A DNA stretch of 9,287 nucleotides from Burkholderia gladioli (lineage in GTDB: Bacteria; Pseudomonadota; Gammaproteobacteria; Burkholderiales; Burkholderiaceae), in NCBI GenBank assembly GCA_009914575.1, contig WNEB01000051.1:1-9287 (forward strand). Direction: 5' to 3'. Below, piece after piece: positions 1 to 7,368 of this stretch; the stretch's first letter is position 1, and each line of letters begins with the position of its first letter. The notes beneath the pieces are model-generated. The model saw nothing but the letters and a program-made list of their open reading frames with translations, searched no databases and was not told the origin of the DNA. The translations under genes were made by a program, and so were the position numbers.

Positions 1-316
1 TGACCGTGGTAGCCAATACTGCTCGCGCGAGCACCGCGCCCTGTTGGAGCAATACGCTTTGATCGCCAGCATGAGTGCCAGAGGCAACTGCTACGACAAC
101 GCAGCAATGGAGAGTTGGAACCACAGTCTGAAGGTCGAGGCCATCCATGGTGAACACCTCGCCACACGGGAGCAGGCCAAGGCTCATGTGTTTGACTACA
201 TTGAGGTTGACTACAATCGGATCCGGCTGCACTCGACCCTGGGCTACCTCAGCCCAGAGCAGTACGAGCTGGCCAATGTCGCTTAGATAGGTGTCCGTAA
301 ATCAGGGGCAAGATCA
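1..316 (+). mobile_element. 3' end of an IS3-family insertion sequence
   Basis: The window opens inside the element. It contains the last 94 codons of the transposase and a short tail after the stop. Because IS3-family ends finish in CA, I place the right terminus at about 316, where the tail reads GGGGCAAGATCA. The boundary is inferred, since the left end and any target duplication lie outside the window. Immediately beyond it, reading frame 1 resumes as an AraC-type regulator with no ATG of its own, so the element appears to sit in the 5' end of that gene. Confidence 0.75.
2..286 (+). CDS. IS3-family transposase (OrfB, integrase core), C-terminal part
   Basis: This is the C-terminal 94 residues of a DDE transposase of the IS3 type; the start is upstream of the window. 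The reading frame begins with DRGSQYCS, which is the second catalytic Asp block. It continues through [14 protein letters not shown], where the Glu of AAMES is the third catalytic residue. Thirty-five residues lie between that Asp and Glu, the classic D(35)E spacing of IS3 OrfB and retroviral integrases. The tail has the usual family ending, with [19 protein letters not shown] just before the stop. The enzyme would cut and join the ends of its own element. The visible part is undamaged, so the copy may be intact, but the upstream two thirds cannot be judged. Confidence 0.93.
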   Translation, partial: DRGSQYCSREHRALLEQYALIASMSARGNCYDNAAMESWNHSLKVEAIHGEHLATREQAKAHVFDYIEVDYNRIRLHSTLGYLSPEQYELANVA

Positions 317-1118
317 ATCCCCTGTTGCCCCCACCTCTCGTATTCGAATCGGGCGGACCGTTAGTTGCGGCTGCAGAATTGACGCAATCGTCGGCGCGCG
401 AAACGGATCGGCACCGGCACCCGCGCGGCCAGTTGATCGGCGCGTTGAGCGGATTGCTGTCGGCGGGATTGGAAGCGCAGCAGTGGGTCGTGCGGGCCCC
501 CCATGCGATCTGGGTGCCGCTCCACCACTGGCATTCGCTGCGCTCGCACGGCCCGTTCTCCGGCTGGAGCGTGTTAGTCGAGGAAGCGGCGGCCCGCGCG
601 GCGCTGCCGGTCGAGCAGCGCGCGATCCGCACCAACCCGCTGCTGCGCGAGGCGGTGCGGCGCGCGGCCACCTGGCCGGGAGGCCCGCGCGATGCCGACG
701 AGACGCGCATCGCAGCGCTGATCGTGGCGGAAATCGCGGCCTCGCCCGCGCAGGCGCCGGGCCTGCCGAGGCCGGGCGCCTGCGCGGGCGGGCATCGCCG
801 ACGCGCTGGCGGTCGATCTGGCCGACAACCGCGGCGCGGCCGACTGGGCGCAATGGGCCGGCATCGCGCCGCGCACGCTGAGCCGGCGCTTCGCGGCCGA
901 AACCCGGCATGAGCTTCGCGCAATGGCGCCGCCAGGCGCGCGTGCTGCGCGCGCTGGAGAGGCTCGCGACCGGCGCGCCGGTCACGGCCATCGCGTTCGA
1001 ACTGGGCTACGACAACGTCAGCGCGTTCATCGAGATGTTTCGCCGCACGCTCGGCGTGACGCCGGGGCGATACGCCGAGCGTGCGGCGGAACTGCCGCCG
1101 CGGGCCGCCGGCGAATGA
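317..1118 (+). pseudogene. AraC-family transcriptional regulator, IS-truncated and twice frameshifted
   Basis: The sequence encodes a cupin-type AraC regulator in three frames. Frame 1 (about 322-780) carries the sensor domain, including RHRHPRGQL and the later H-W-x-P-like block (RAPHAIWVPLHHWHSL). Frame 2 (about 782-905) carries the first DNA-binding helix-turn-helix (ADWAQWAGIAPRTLSRRFAAET). Frame 3 (909-1118) carries the second one (VTAIAFELGYDNVSAF, then FRRTLGVTPGRY). Each junction is explained by one extra base: one within about 775-793 in a G/C-rich stretch, and one at about 905-907, where an extra C turns ETG-MSFAQWRR out of frame. There is no ATG between the IS end and the first conserved residues; only CTG 322 or TTG 325 is available, so the native start was probably removed by the IS. 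Such regulators often control a neighbouring oxidoreductase, here the convergent SDR. As read, no full DNA-binding protein can be made. Confidence 0.85.
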
Positions 1119-1130
1119 CGCGCGGTCGGC

Positions 1131-1146
1131 ACGGCGCCAGCGCCGT
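1131..1146. other. Short inverted repeat between convergent genes
   Basis: ACGGCGC and GCGCCGT are separated by CA, giving a 6-bp stem with a 4-base loop (or 7-base arms around CA). It lies between the stop of the AraC-type gene (1118) and the stop of the convergent SDR (1146-1148), and touches the SDR stop. No T run follows on either strand, so it is at best a weak bidirectional terminator. Confidence 0.3.
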
Positions 1147-1846
1147 CAGAACTCCTGCCGCGTCGGTCGGAATACCACCTCGTTGATGTCCACATCCTCG
1201 GGCGCGCCGATCACGTAGGCCACCAGATTCGCGAACGAATCGGCCGGCAGCGCGATGCCGTAGAACTCGCGCACGGCAGCCGCGATGTCGGCCTCGGTGA
1301 TGCTGTCGGGCAGCTCGGTGTCGATCGCGCCCGGCGAGATCACCGTGGTGCGGATGCCGTATGGCTTCACTTCCTGGCGCAGCCCCTCCGAGAGCATCCG
1401 TACCGCCGCCTTGGTCGCCGCGTACACGGCGCTGCCCGGGCGCACCTTGTGCGCCGCCACCGACGTCACGTTGATCAGATGCCCCGATTTCTGCGCCTGC
1501 ATGTGCGGCAGCGCGGCGGCGATGCCGTACAGCACGCCCTTCAGGTTCACGTCGATCATGCGGTCCCAGTCGTCGGTCTTGCCGCGTTCGAGCGGCGAAT
1601 GCGGCATTAGCCCGGCGTTGTTGATCAGCACGTCGATGCGGTCGAAGCGGGCCACGGCGGCATCGACGAGACGCTGCACCTGGGGTCGCGATGCGTCACG
1701 TCGGTGGCCACCGCCAGCGCCTCGGCGCCGTGCGCCGTCAGGTCGACCGCGAGCGCGTCGATTCGCTCGACGCGGCGCGCGCCGAGCCCGCTGCGCGCGC
1801 CGGTGATGACGACGACTTTGTTCTGGATCTGTGTGGGTGCGGACAT
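1146..1846 (-). pseudogene. Short-chain dehydrogenase/reductase (SDR), internal deletion plus frameshift
   Basis: This is a classical SDR (NAD(P)-dependent oxidoreductase, substrate unknown). The start ATG at 1846 has GGAGA seven bases upstream. The N-terminal frame (1685-1846) gives [13 protein letters not shown] and then jumps directly to [14 protein letters not shown]. In classical SDRs about 17 residues (helix and second strand of the Rossmann fold) lie between GLG and ARR, so these are missing. At 1683-1684, in a run of four C on the coding strand, the frame shifts. The rest (1146-1682) is in another frame and keeps the family motifs: VLINNAG, the TSVAAH serine region, the YAATK catalytic Tyr-Lys pair, and the C-terminal FRPTRQEF. 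The deletion removes part of the cofactor pocket, so even with the frameshift corrected the enzyme should be inactive. The subfamily resembles uncharacterised SDRs common in proteobacteria. Confidence 0.87.
1775..1801. repeat. 9-bp direct repeat at the SDR deletion junction
   Basis: GCGCGCGCC occurs at 1775-1783 and again at 1793-1801, 18 bases apart, exactly where the SDR Rossmann segment is missing. On the coding strand the copies encode the GAR of TGAR and the GAR of LGARR. Short repeats of this kind are typical substrates for slipped-strand deletion. That they caused this deletion is an inference. Confidence 0.6.
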
Positions 1847-1909
1847 GCGCGATTCTCCGGTTGGGCGGGCGGCGGCACGATGCGCGGCCCGCGTTGACGT
1901 CAGCCGGGG

Positions 1910-1939
1910 AATCTAGCAAAGGCGACCGCGCGGCGTGAA
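1910..1939 (-). promoter_or_regulatory. Candidate sigma-70-type promoter for the SDR gene
   Basis: On the minus strand TTCACG (1939-1934) is followed after 18 bases by TAGATT (1915-1910), both moderate matches to the -35 and -10 consensus. Transcription would start near 1903, giving a leader of about 57 bases before the ATG at 1846. A perfect 8-base palindrome, TGACGTCA, lies at 1895-1902 just at or after the predicted start and could be an operator. This is pattern matching only. Confidence 0.35.
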
Positions 1940-2019
1940 GCCGGGCGGCCTGCACGCGCTCGTGAGCGCATTTCAGCAATCGGGGCGAGCAGCCACGAAA
2001 AACTGCGATCGTCTCGACG

Positions 2020-2055
2020 AAAAACGGCGGCGCAGGCCGAAGCCCGCGCCGCCGT
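2020..2055 (-). terminator. Rho-independent terminator of the mprF-acvB operon
   Basis: On the minus strand, 18 bases after the acvB stop, ACGGCGGCGC (2055-2046) and GGGC are followed by a TTCG tetraloop (2041-2038). GCCT and GCGCCGCCGT complete a 14-pair stem with a single G-T wobble. The stem ends in TTTTT, counting the T at its base (2024-2020). This is a textbook strong intrinsic terminator that closes the operon and insulates the SDR pseudogene from it. Confidence 0.93.
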
Positions 2056-2073
2056 CGTTCGTCGCGCCACGCC

Positions 2074-3444
2074 TCAGCGCGCGCCGATGTTCTTCTTGAA
2101 CGCCGCCAGGATGCGCCGCTCCAGCGACAGGTAATCGCCGCCGAAATGGTGATCGCCGCCCGTCTTGACGACCTCGACGCCGGTGCCGGCCAACGCCGGG
2201 CACAGCGTTTCCTTCTCGGTCGCGCCGTAGAAGCACTGCACCTGCTTGGCGGGCAGCTTGTCGAACTCCGGACGCACCTTAAACGCTTGATCGCTGGCCG
2301 GCATGCCGAGCCAGCCAGTCACGCGGATCTGGAAGTCGACCGTCGGCGCGAAGCCGAGCAGCGACATCACGGCGACCTTCTCCTGCAGCGCCGGCGGCAG
2401 CCGGTTGTAGGCGAACGGAATCACGTCCGCGCCGAACGAATAGCCGATCAGCGCGACGTGTGACGCATGCCAGCGCGCCATGTAGGTCTGCATCACGCGG
2501 GCCAGGTCGTGGCTCGTCTGCGCGGGCGTCTTCTCGCTCCAGAAGTAGCGCAGGCTGTCGATGCCGACCACCGACACGCCGTCCTTCTGCAGCGCCTCGG
2601 CGATCGTCTTGTCGAGATCGCGCCAGCCGCCGTCGCCGGAGATCACGATCGCCATCAGGTTGCCGTCGGGCGAGGCGGCGCCCGGCTTGGCCGGCAGCTC
2701 GACGAGCGGCAGATCGGACACGTCGAGCTCGTCGGCGCTGCCGTCGCGCAGGTGCGGTTCGAGCAGCGCGACCAGCCGCGACGCGTCGCCGGTGGCGGCC
2801 GTGTCGACGAAGCCCGGCGTCTTGCGGCGGCTGACCGTCGGATCGGGCGGGCACATCTTGAAACGCGGATCGAGCGTCGCGGTCGGCGCCACCGTCACCG
2901 CGCCGGAAATCGTGTTCTCCGGCGCCTGCGCGAGCACCTGCCGCGCGAGCGCGCCGCCCTGGCCGATGCCGGCCACGATCGGCGCGTAATAGCGCGAGGT
3001 CTTGATCTGCCGTTCGAGCTGGTGGCTGACCGCTTCCGCGTCGCCCACCAGCTGATGGCAGATTTCCTTGGTCTTGGCCAGATTCGCCGCGTAGCGCGCG
3101 GTGTCCACGCCGACCGTCAGCGCGCCGGCCTTGGCCAGCACCGCCGCCGTGTTCTGGTCGTCGGCGCTCCAGCCGCCCGCCGCCGAATACAGCACCGCGA
3201 AGCCGTGGATCTCGCCCTCGGGCTTGACGACGATCACGTCGCCGTAGCGCCCGCCCGGCAGGCGGCTCGGCACGCCGGCCTGGCCGATCACGACCGAGGC
3301 GGGATGCGTCGCGCTGGCCGCGCCGGCATGGGCCGCGCCCGTTTTCGGCGCGGGCTTCGCGGTGTCCGCTGCGTGGGCGCCGCTTGCCTGGGCAAAGGCG
3401 AACGCCGCCGAGATGGCCAACCGGCCCCATTGATTCCACTTCAT
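2074..3444 (-). CDS. acvB: AcvB/VirJ-family periplasmic hydrolase (aminoacyl-phosphatidylglycerol hydrolase)
   Basis: The 456-residue protein has a Sec signal peptide (residues 1-25, cut after AHA) and an Ala/Pro/Thr linker. Two VirJ-like alpha/beta-hydrolase repeats follow, at about 68-235 and 262-456. The second has the nucleophile elbow GYSFG with Ser336, and the conserved blocks [11 protein letters not shown] (269-279) and [10 protein letters not shown] (429-438), where His432 or His433 is the likely catalytic His. The first repeat has GIGQG at the equivalent place (159-163), with Gly instead of Ser, so it looks catalytically dead. In Agrobacterium, AcvB hydrolyses lysyl-phosphatidylglycerol in the periplasm; this is family knowledge. 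The start codon overlaps the mprF stop as ATGA (3444-3441), with AGGAGG nine bases upstream, so the two genes are translationally coupled. Its reading frame stays open antiparallel to the real mprF frame far upstream, which is a GC-skew artefact and not a fusion. Confidence 0.93.
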   Translation of the reverse strand: MKWNQWGRLAISAAFAFAQASGAHAADTAKPAPKTGAAHAGAASATHPASVVIGQAGVPSRLPGGRYGDVIVVKPEGEIHGFAVLYSAAGGWSADDQNTAAVLAKAGALTVGVDTARYAANLAKTKEICHQLVGDAEAVSHQLERQIKTSRYYAPIVAGIGQGGALARQVLAQAPENTISGAVTVAPTATLDPRFKMCPPDPTVSRRKTPGFVDTAATGDASRLVALLEPHLRDGSADELDVSDLPLVELPAKPGAASPDGNLMAIVISGDGGWRDLDKTIAEALQKDGVSVVGIDSLRYFWSEKTPAQTSHDLARVMQTYMARWHASHVALIGYSFGADVIPFAYNRLPPALQEKVAVMSLLGFAPTVDFQIRVTGWLGMPASDQAFKVRPEFDKLPAKQVQCFYGATEKETLCPALAGTGVEVVKTGGDHHFGGDYLSLERRILAAFKKNIGAR

Positions 3445-6029
3445 GAACGCCGACCTCCTGCCAGCAAAGACAAATCGGCCAGCGTCACGAACACGCCGAC
3501 CGAGCCGGAAGCCGCGAGATAGCGCGGCTCCCATTGCGGCTCGAACTTGCTCTTGAACGCGCGCAATCCGCGGAAATTGTAGAAACGCCCGCCGAAGCGC
3601 CAGACCACCCGGCCGAGCCGGTGCCACAGCGACGACATCGGCGCGGTGCCCATGCCCGAGAACGGCGCCATGCCGAGGCTCAGGCGCCGGAACCCGGCTT
3701 CCTTCAGATGCAGCGCGAGCTGCGTGAACAGGTATTCCATCGCGTACGGCGAGGCTTCGGGCACGTGGCGCATGACGCCGACGGTGGCATCGGTGTTCAG
3801 GTCGGTCGTCATGAACGTGACGAACGCGACCGGCTCGCCGCCCTGGCGCACCAGCATCACCGACTGTGTCGCCAGATAGCCGTCGTGGAACGCGGCCACC
3901 GAGAAGCTTTTCTCGCGCGCGTCGCGGCTGTCGAGCCAGTCGTCGGAAATTTCGCGCAATACCGGCAGCATGGTCGGCACGTCCTGCGGCTCGATCACCT
4001 CGACCGACATCGCCTCGCGATCGCCACGCTTGAGCGCATAGCGCAGGTGCGAGCGGTTCGAGCCCTTCAGGTCGAACGCCTCCAGCGCGATGTGCGCCTC
4101 CTCGCCGAGCTTGACGAGCGTGAGCCCCGCGTCGAGATAGAGCGGCAGCCCCTCGGCGCGGACCTGATAGAACGCCGCGCGCCCGCCGTGCGTGTGCGCG
4201 CGCAGGATGAATTCGTTGATGAGCCCCGCCCATTCGTGGCGCGGGCCGACCGGATCGTAGAGCGCAGCCCAGGTGCGACCGTGCTTCGCGTACATCAGGA
4301 ACGCCTCGCGCGACGGCGAGAACAGGAAGCTCTTGTCGCCCATCAGCGCCAGGCCCACGTCGCTGCGCTCCTGGGCGCGGATGATGCGCGCCGCGTCGGT
4401 CAGGTCCTGCGGCTCGGGCATCACGAAGCGGCCCGCGGCCGGGCGCAGCATCTGCCAGAGCGAGGCCATCGCCGCGAACACGCCGGCCGCGAGCGTGGCG
4501 CGCAAGGCGCGCGAGGCGCGCTCGTCGAACGCGAACTGCGACCAGATTTCCTGCGAATAGGGAATGTCGCGGAACGCGAACAACAGCACCCAGACGGCCA
4601 GCATCAGCACCATCGCGACCGACATGAACCAGCCGATCGTGAACGGCTCGGCGAACAGCGACGAATGGCGGTTGAAACGGCGCTTGGACACCAGCAGCAA
4701 CAGCAGCAGCGCGCCGAGCACGCCGGCCTCGACGAACGCCAGCCCCTTCGAGAACGACAGCGCGAGGCTGACCAGCGTCAGGCCGAACGTCATCCACCAG
4801 GCCGCGTCGAGCCGGCGCAGCAACCCGCGCGCGACGAACAGCAGCGACACGCCGAGCACGCTGCACAGCACCTGCGAGCCTTCCATGACCCACAGCGGCA
4901 CCACCCCGCGCAGCACGGCGATCCGCTGCCAGAACGCGGGCGTCGCGCCCGAGATCACCAGCATCCCGCCGACCGCGAACGTCACGAGGCTCAGGAACAG
5001 CGGCGCGAGTTGCGATACCTGGGCGGCCTGCGTCGAGACAAAGCGCTGGCTGACCGCACGGCCCTCGAACACGGCCAGCAGGCCCACCGACAGTGCGAGC
5101 GGCACGCCGAAATAGATCGCGCGATAGGCGAGCAGCGCGGCCAGCATCGAGGTGGGCGGCACGGCGCTGCCGAGCGTGAACGCCATGGCGGCCTCGAACA
5201 CGCCGATGCCGCCGGGCGTATGGCCTATCATGCCGAGCAGCAGCGCGCCCGAATAGACGGTGATGAAGGTGACGAACCCGATATGGGCGTGCGGCAGCAG
5301 CGCCCACAGCGCGAGACCGGCGGCCACCACGTCGACGGCGGCGAACACCAGCTGGGCGGCCAGATCGCGCCGCGCCGGAATGTCGAACGAGAGCCAGCTC
5401 CAGCGCGAGCGCACCTCGCGCGGCTCGCGCCCGCAGAACGCCACCAGCCCGGCCAGCGCCGCCAGGATCAGCGCGCCGATCGCGGTCAGCCATCCGGCGG
5501 GCACCGGCAGCATCGCGGCCAGCGGCCCGGAGCCGCCCGCCATGCCGAGCGCGGTCATGCCGACGATGCCGAGCATCAGCGTGCCGCCCATGAACACGGT
5601 CATGCGACCGATCTGCGCGGTGGTGACGCCCGACGCGCCGTACACGCGCACCCGCACCGCACCGCCCGTCAGCGCGCCGAAACCGGTGGCGTTGCCGAGT
5701 GCGGTGCCGGCGATGGTACCGATCCACAGCGAGACGCGCGGCACCCTGGCGCCCACGTAGCGCAGGCCGATCCAGTCGCGCGCCACCAGCGCCGCGTAGC
5801 TGAGCGCGGTCGCGCCGAGCGCACCGGCCCATTCGCCGACCGTCAGGTCGCGCAGATGGCGGATCACCGAACGGTAGTCGACGGTCTCCGACAGATGCTG
5901 GAACACGAACAGCAGGGCAATGCCGATGCCGAGCGCAAGCAACGGCGAAACGAGCCGCTCGAGCCGCAAGGTCTGGCGGGCGCGCACGAAACCGGCCGTC
6001 GCGCGCCGCGGTAAATCACTGAAGGACAT
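3441..6029 (-). CDS. mprF: Bifunctional aminoacyl-phosphatidylglycerol synthase/flippase MprF (LpiA)
   Basis: The 862-residue protein transfers an amino acid from aminoacyl-tRNA to phosphatidylglycerol on the inner membrane and moves the product to the outer leaflet. This lowers surface negative charge and helps against cationic peptides and acid. Residues about 28-530 form the polytopic flippase domain with many hydrophobic segments, including the signature GHTPGGIGVFEA (269-280). Residues about 535-850 form the cytosolic GNAT-like DUF2156 synthase domain. Its conserved blocks are LKGSNRSHLRYALKRG (654-669), KSFSVAAFHDGYL (707-719), LSLGMAPFSGM (783-793) and FYNFRGLRAFKSKFEPQWEP (816-835). 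Length and domain order are normal for the family. The ATG at 6029 has no clear Shine-Dalgarno sequence, but it precedes the expected N-terminus and no better start is seen. Lysine is the likely substrate given the acvB partner, but alanine or another amino acid cannot be excluded from sequence. Confidence 0.95.
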   Translation of the reverse strand: MSFSDLPRRATAGFVRARQTLRLERLVSPLLALGIGIALLFVFQHLSETVDYRSVIRHLRDLTVGEWAGALGATALSYAALVARDWIGLRYVGARVPRVSLWIGTIAGTALGNATGFGALTGGAVRVRVYGASGVTTAQIGRMTVFMGGTLMLGIVGMTALGMAGGSGPLAAMLPVPAGWLTAIGALILAALAGLVAFCGREPREVRSRWSWLSFDIPARRDLAAQLVFAAVDVVAAGLALWALLPHAHIGFVTFITVYSGALLLGMIGHTPGGIGVFEAAMAFTLGSAVPPTSMLAALLAYRAIYFGVPLALSVGLLAVFEGRAVSQRFVSTQAAQVSQLAPLFLSLVTFAVGGMLVISGATPAFWQRIAVLRGVVPLWVMEGSQVLCSVLGVSLLFVARGLLRRLDAAWWMTFGLTLVSLALSFSKGLAFVEAGVLGALLLLLLVSKRRFNRHSSLFAEPFTIGWFMSVAMVLMLAVWVLLFAFRDIPYSQEIWSQFAFDERASRALRATLAAGVFAAMASLWQMLRPAAGRFVMPEPQDLTDAARIIRAQERSDVGLALMGDKSFLFSPSREAFLMYAKHGRTWAALYDPVGPRHEWAGLINEFILRAHTHGGRAAFYQVRAEGLPLYLDAGLTLVKLGEEAHIALEAFDLKGSNRSHLRYALKRGDREAMSVEVIEPQDVPTMLPVLREISDDWLDSRDAREKSFSVAAFHDGYLATQSVMLVRQGGEPVAFVTFMTTDLNTDATVGVMRHVPEASPYAMEYLFTQLALHLKEAGFRRLSLGMAPFSGMGTAPMSSLWHRLGRVVWRFGGRFYNFRGLRAFKSKFEPQWEPRYLAASGSVGVFVTLADLSLLAGGRRS
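3454..3459 (-). promoter_or_regulatory. Ribosome binding site of acvB inside the mprF 3' end
   Basis: On the minus strand AGGAGG (3459-3454) lies nine bases before the acvB ATG, within the last codons of mprF (it helps encode LLAGG). A consensus site plus the ATGA overlap indicates efficient coupled translation. mprF itself lacks a recognisable site, so acvB may be made in excess of MprF. Confidence 0.85.
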
Positions 6030-6122
6030 GAATCAGAAGTGTCAGGCTGGAACCCGTCGCGAGTGTGACGCTGTCGAAGCGATCGTCGTCATGCGGCTGC
6101 GTACCCGAACGCAGGCTGCATC

Positions 6123-6138
6123 GTCCGCCGCGGCGGAC
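6123..6138. promoter_or_regulatory. Perfect 16-bp palindrome in the mprF leader
   Basis: GTCCGCCGCGGCGGAC reads identically on both strands. It lies about 95-110 bases upstream of the mprF ATG and a few tens of bases downstream of the candidate -10 element. It could be an operator for a dimeric repressor or an RNA hairpin, though a hairpin would need a loop opened at the centre. A chance palindrome is possible in DNA this GC-rich. Confidence 0.35.
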
Positions 6139-6173
6139 TGGGCGGAATCAGGGCCGCCGAGTGTACCGGAGCG

Positions 6174-6201
6174 ATATTACAAAACCTTTCGTACAACCGA
6201 A
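6174..6201 (-). promoter_or_regulatory. Candidate mprF promoter
   Basis: On the minus strand TTCGGT (6201-6196) is followed after 16 bases by TAATAT (6179-6174). The -10 match is fair and the -35 weak. It sits in a local A/T-rich patch and would give a leader of about 135-140 bases before the ATG at 6029. An overlapping TTGTAC (6196-6191) is a better -35 hexamer but is only 11 bases from the -10, too close to pair with it. Confidence 0.3.
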
Positions 6202-6511
6202 GGCGGTCGGCGCCCCCCGCCCCGGCGCGCCACGCCGGATCGGCCGGGTGCGATTCGCGCCGGTCGGCGCATGATACTGGAAAAGCGCCGTCAAAATGGT
6301 AGCGACAACTACGTAAAGGCAAGCCCCTAGCGGCTTTTCACGATTCGCGAGGGGTTCGACACAGTCCGGACACACCTGCTTCGGGGTCCGGAACGTTCGG
6401 CAATTCGCAGGATGCCTAAAAACACGCGGTTGCGGTAGCGTCCTTACCGAAATATCTACGAATTACGACAGTTTCATTTCAGTTCGGCGCGCCCGCATCG
6501 ATTTCGAAAGC

Positions 6512-6544
6512 CGGGCAGCCGCCGCGCAGCAGGCGGCGTGCCCG
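6512..6544 (-). terminator. Terminator-like hairpin after the FkbM methyltransferase gene
   Basis: Six bases beyond the stop codon the minus strand reads CGGGCA, a bulged C, GCCGCC, an 8-base loop, GGCGGC and TGCCCG. This is a 12-pair stem with one bulge. The downstream tract is only GCTTTC, so it is a weak intrinsic terminator or a 3'-end-protecting structure. It suggests that the FkbM gene and mprF are mostly transcribed separately. Confidence 0.6.
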
Positions 6545-6549
6545 AACCG

Positions 6550-7368
6550 TCAACTGATGAACACCACGCCCTCGCCCACCTGCAGGTGCGCCGACACCGG
6601 ATCGTCGCGGTGCACGGCGATCAGGTTCAGCCCGGCCGGCACGCAGCGGTAGCCGAACTCGCCCAGGAAGTGCTCGACCTGGGTCGAGTCGGTCTTCAGC
6701 ACCTCGACGGTCAGCATCGGCTTGCAGCGGCGCAGCGTGTCGCGCGCGCCGGTCAGCGCCTCGATCTCCATGCCTTCGATGTCGAGCTTGATCAGGTCCA
6801 CGCGCGGCAGGTTCAGCGAATCGAGGCTGACCATCGGCACCGTGGGGCCGGAGGCGGTGTCGTAGGCGATCGTCTGGCCGATGAATTCGCCGTTTTCGCG
6901 CGGGCGCAGCTCCAGGCTGCCGAAGCTCGCTTGCGCGAGGTAATCGGGCTGCGGCACGCTCTGCTCGACGCAGCGCTCGCCGAGCGCTGCCAGCTTGGCC
7001 CGCGCGTTCAGGCAGTTGTTCAGAGCGATGTTGCCGGCCAGCGCGTAGAACACCACTTCCTGCGCCTCGAAACTGAGCACGCGCCCCCAGCCGTGCATGT
7101 GGCGCGCCCATTCGAGCGTGTGCACGCCGATGTTCGCGCCGCCGTCGATCGCCACCACGCCGTCGCCGTGCAGTTCGTGGCGGCGCGTCAGCATCGCCAG
7201 CACGAAATCGATCTCGCTTGCGTCGAAGCAGGCGTTTTCCAGCAACTGGTGGCCGACGCCGTAGCGAAAGCCGGTGGTCGTGGTGTTGTGGTCGTGACGG
7301 TTCACGATCATCGTGCCGTGATTCGTCGCGGTGAGGACAAACGCGATAGGACGCTTCGGAAAAGTCAT
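6550..7368 (-). CDS. FkbM-family SAM-dependent methyltransferase
   Basis: The 272-residue soluble protein is predicted to transfer a methyl group from S-adenosylmethionine, usually to a sugar or other hydroxyl in this family; its own substrate is unknown. Motif I of the SAM-binding Rossmann fold is VVAIDGGANIGVHTLEWA (71-88), followed by the acidic block LSFEAQ (98-103). The family signature VDLIKLDIEGMEIEAL lies at 190-205, and VEVLK follows at 221-225. There is no signal peptide or membrane segment. I chose the ATG at 7368 because GAGG lies seven bases upstream and the product begins just before conserved sequence; the same frame stays open to 7572, but that extension looks non-coding. Related FkbM genes often sit in polysaccharide or natural-product clusters, but no such genes are seen here. 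It lies upstream of and in the same direction as mprF, about 520 bases away. Confidence 0.88.
   Translation of the reverse strand: MTFPKRPIAFVLTATNHGTMIVNRHDHNTTTTGFRYGVGHQLLENACFDASEIDFVLAMLTRRHELHGDGVVAIDGGANIGVHTLEWARHMHGWGRVLSFEAQEVVFYALAGNIALNNCLNARAKLAALGERCVEQSVPQPDYLAQASFGSLELRPRENGEFIGQTIAYDTASGPTVPMVSLDSLNLPRVDLIKLDIEGMEIEALTGARDTLRRCKPMLTVEVLKTDSTQVEHFLGEFGYRCVPAGLNLIAVHRDDPVSAHLQVGEGVVFIS

Larger units (their letters stand above)
6030..6549. other. Intergenic region upstream of mprF and downstream of the FkbM gene
   Basis: These 520 bases hold no convincing gene; the short open frames lack coding character and ribosome sites. It contains a candidate mprF promoter (6174-6201), a perfect 16-base palindrome (6123-6138), two TCCGGA palindromes (6365-6370 and 6387-6392), and the hairpin after the FkbM gene (6512-6544). 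The stretch from about 6400 to 6480 is clearly more A/T-rich than the surroundings, which suits a regulatory region. Confidence 0.6.

Noticed and set aside
249..991. Long minus-strand frames opposite the AraC gene
   Set aside because: They are low-complexity Arg/Ala/Pro translations with no motifs, while the plus strand carries clear AraC signatures in three frames.
3445..5832. N-terminal extension of AcvB giving a 1252-codon frame
   Set aside because: The frame is open only because of GC-rich third positions. AcvB has its own ATG, consensus ribosome site and signal peptide at 3444, and the extension overlaps the true mprF frame.
3534..6014. 826-codon open frame on the plus strand antisense to mprF
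   Set aside because: Its translation is Arg/His/Gln/Glu-rich with no domain. It is the usual antisense shadow of a GC-rich membrane-protein gene, while the minus strand encodes a full MprF with all motifs.
6321..6338. Small hairpin AAGCC-CCTAGC-GGCTT followed by TTTT on the plus strand
   Set aside because: The stem is only 5 pairs and no plus-strand gene lies upstream, so there is nothing for it to terminate.
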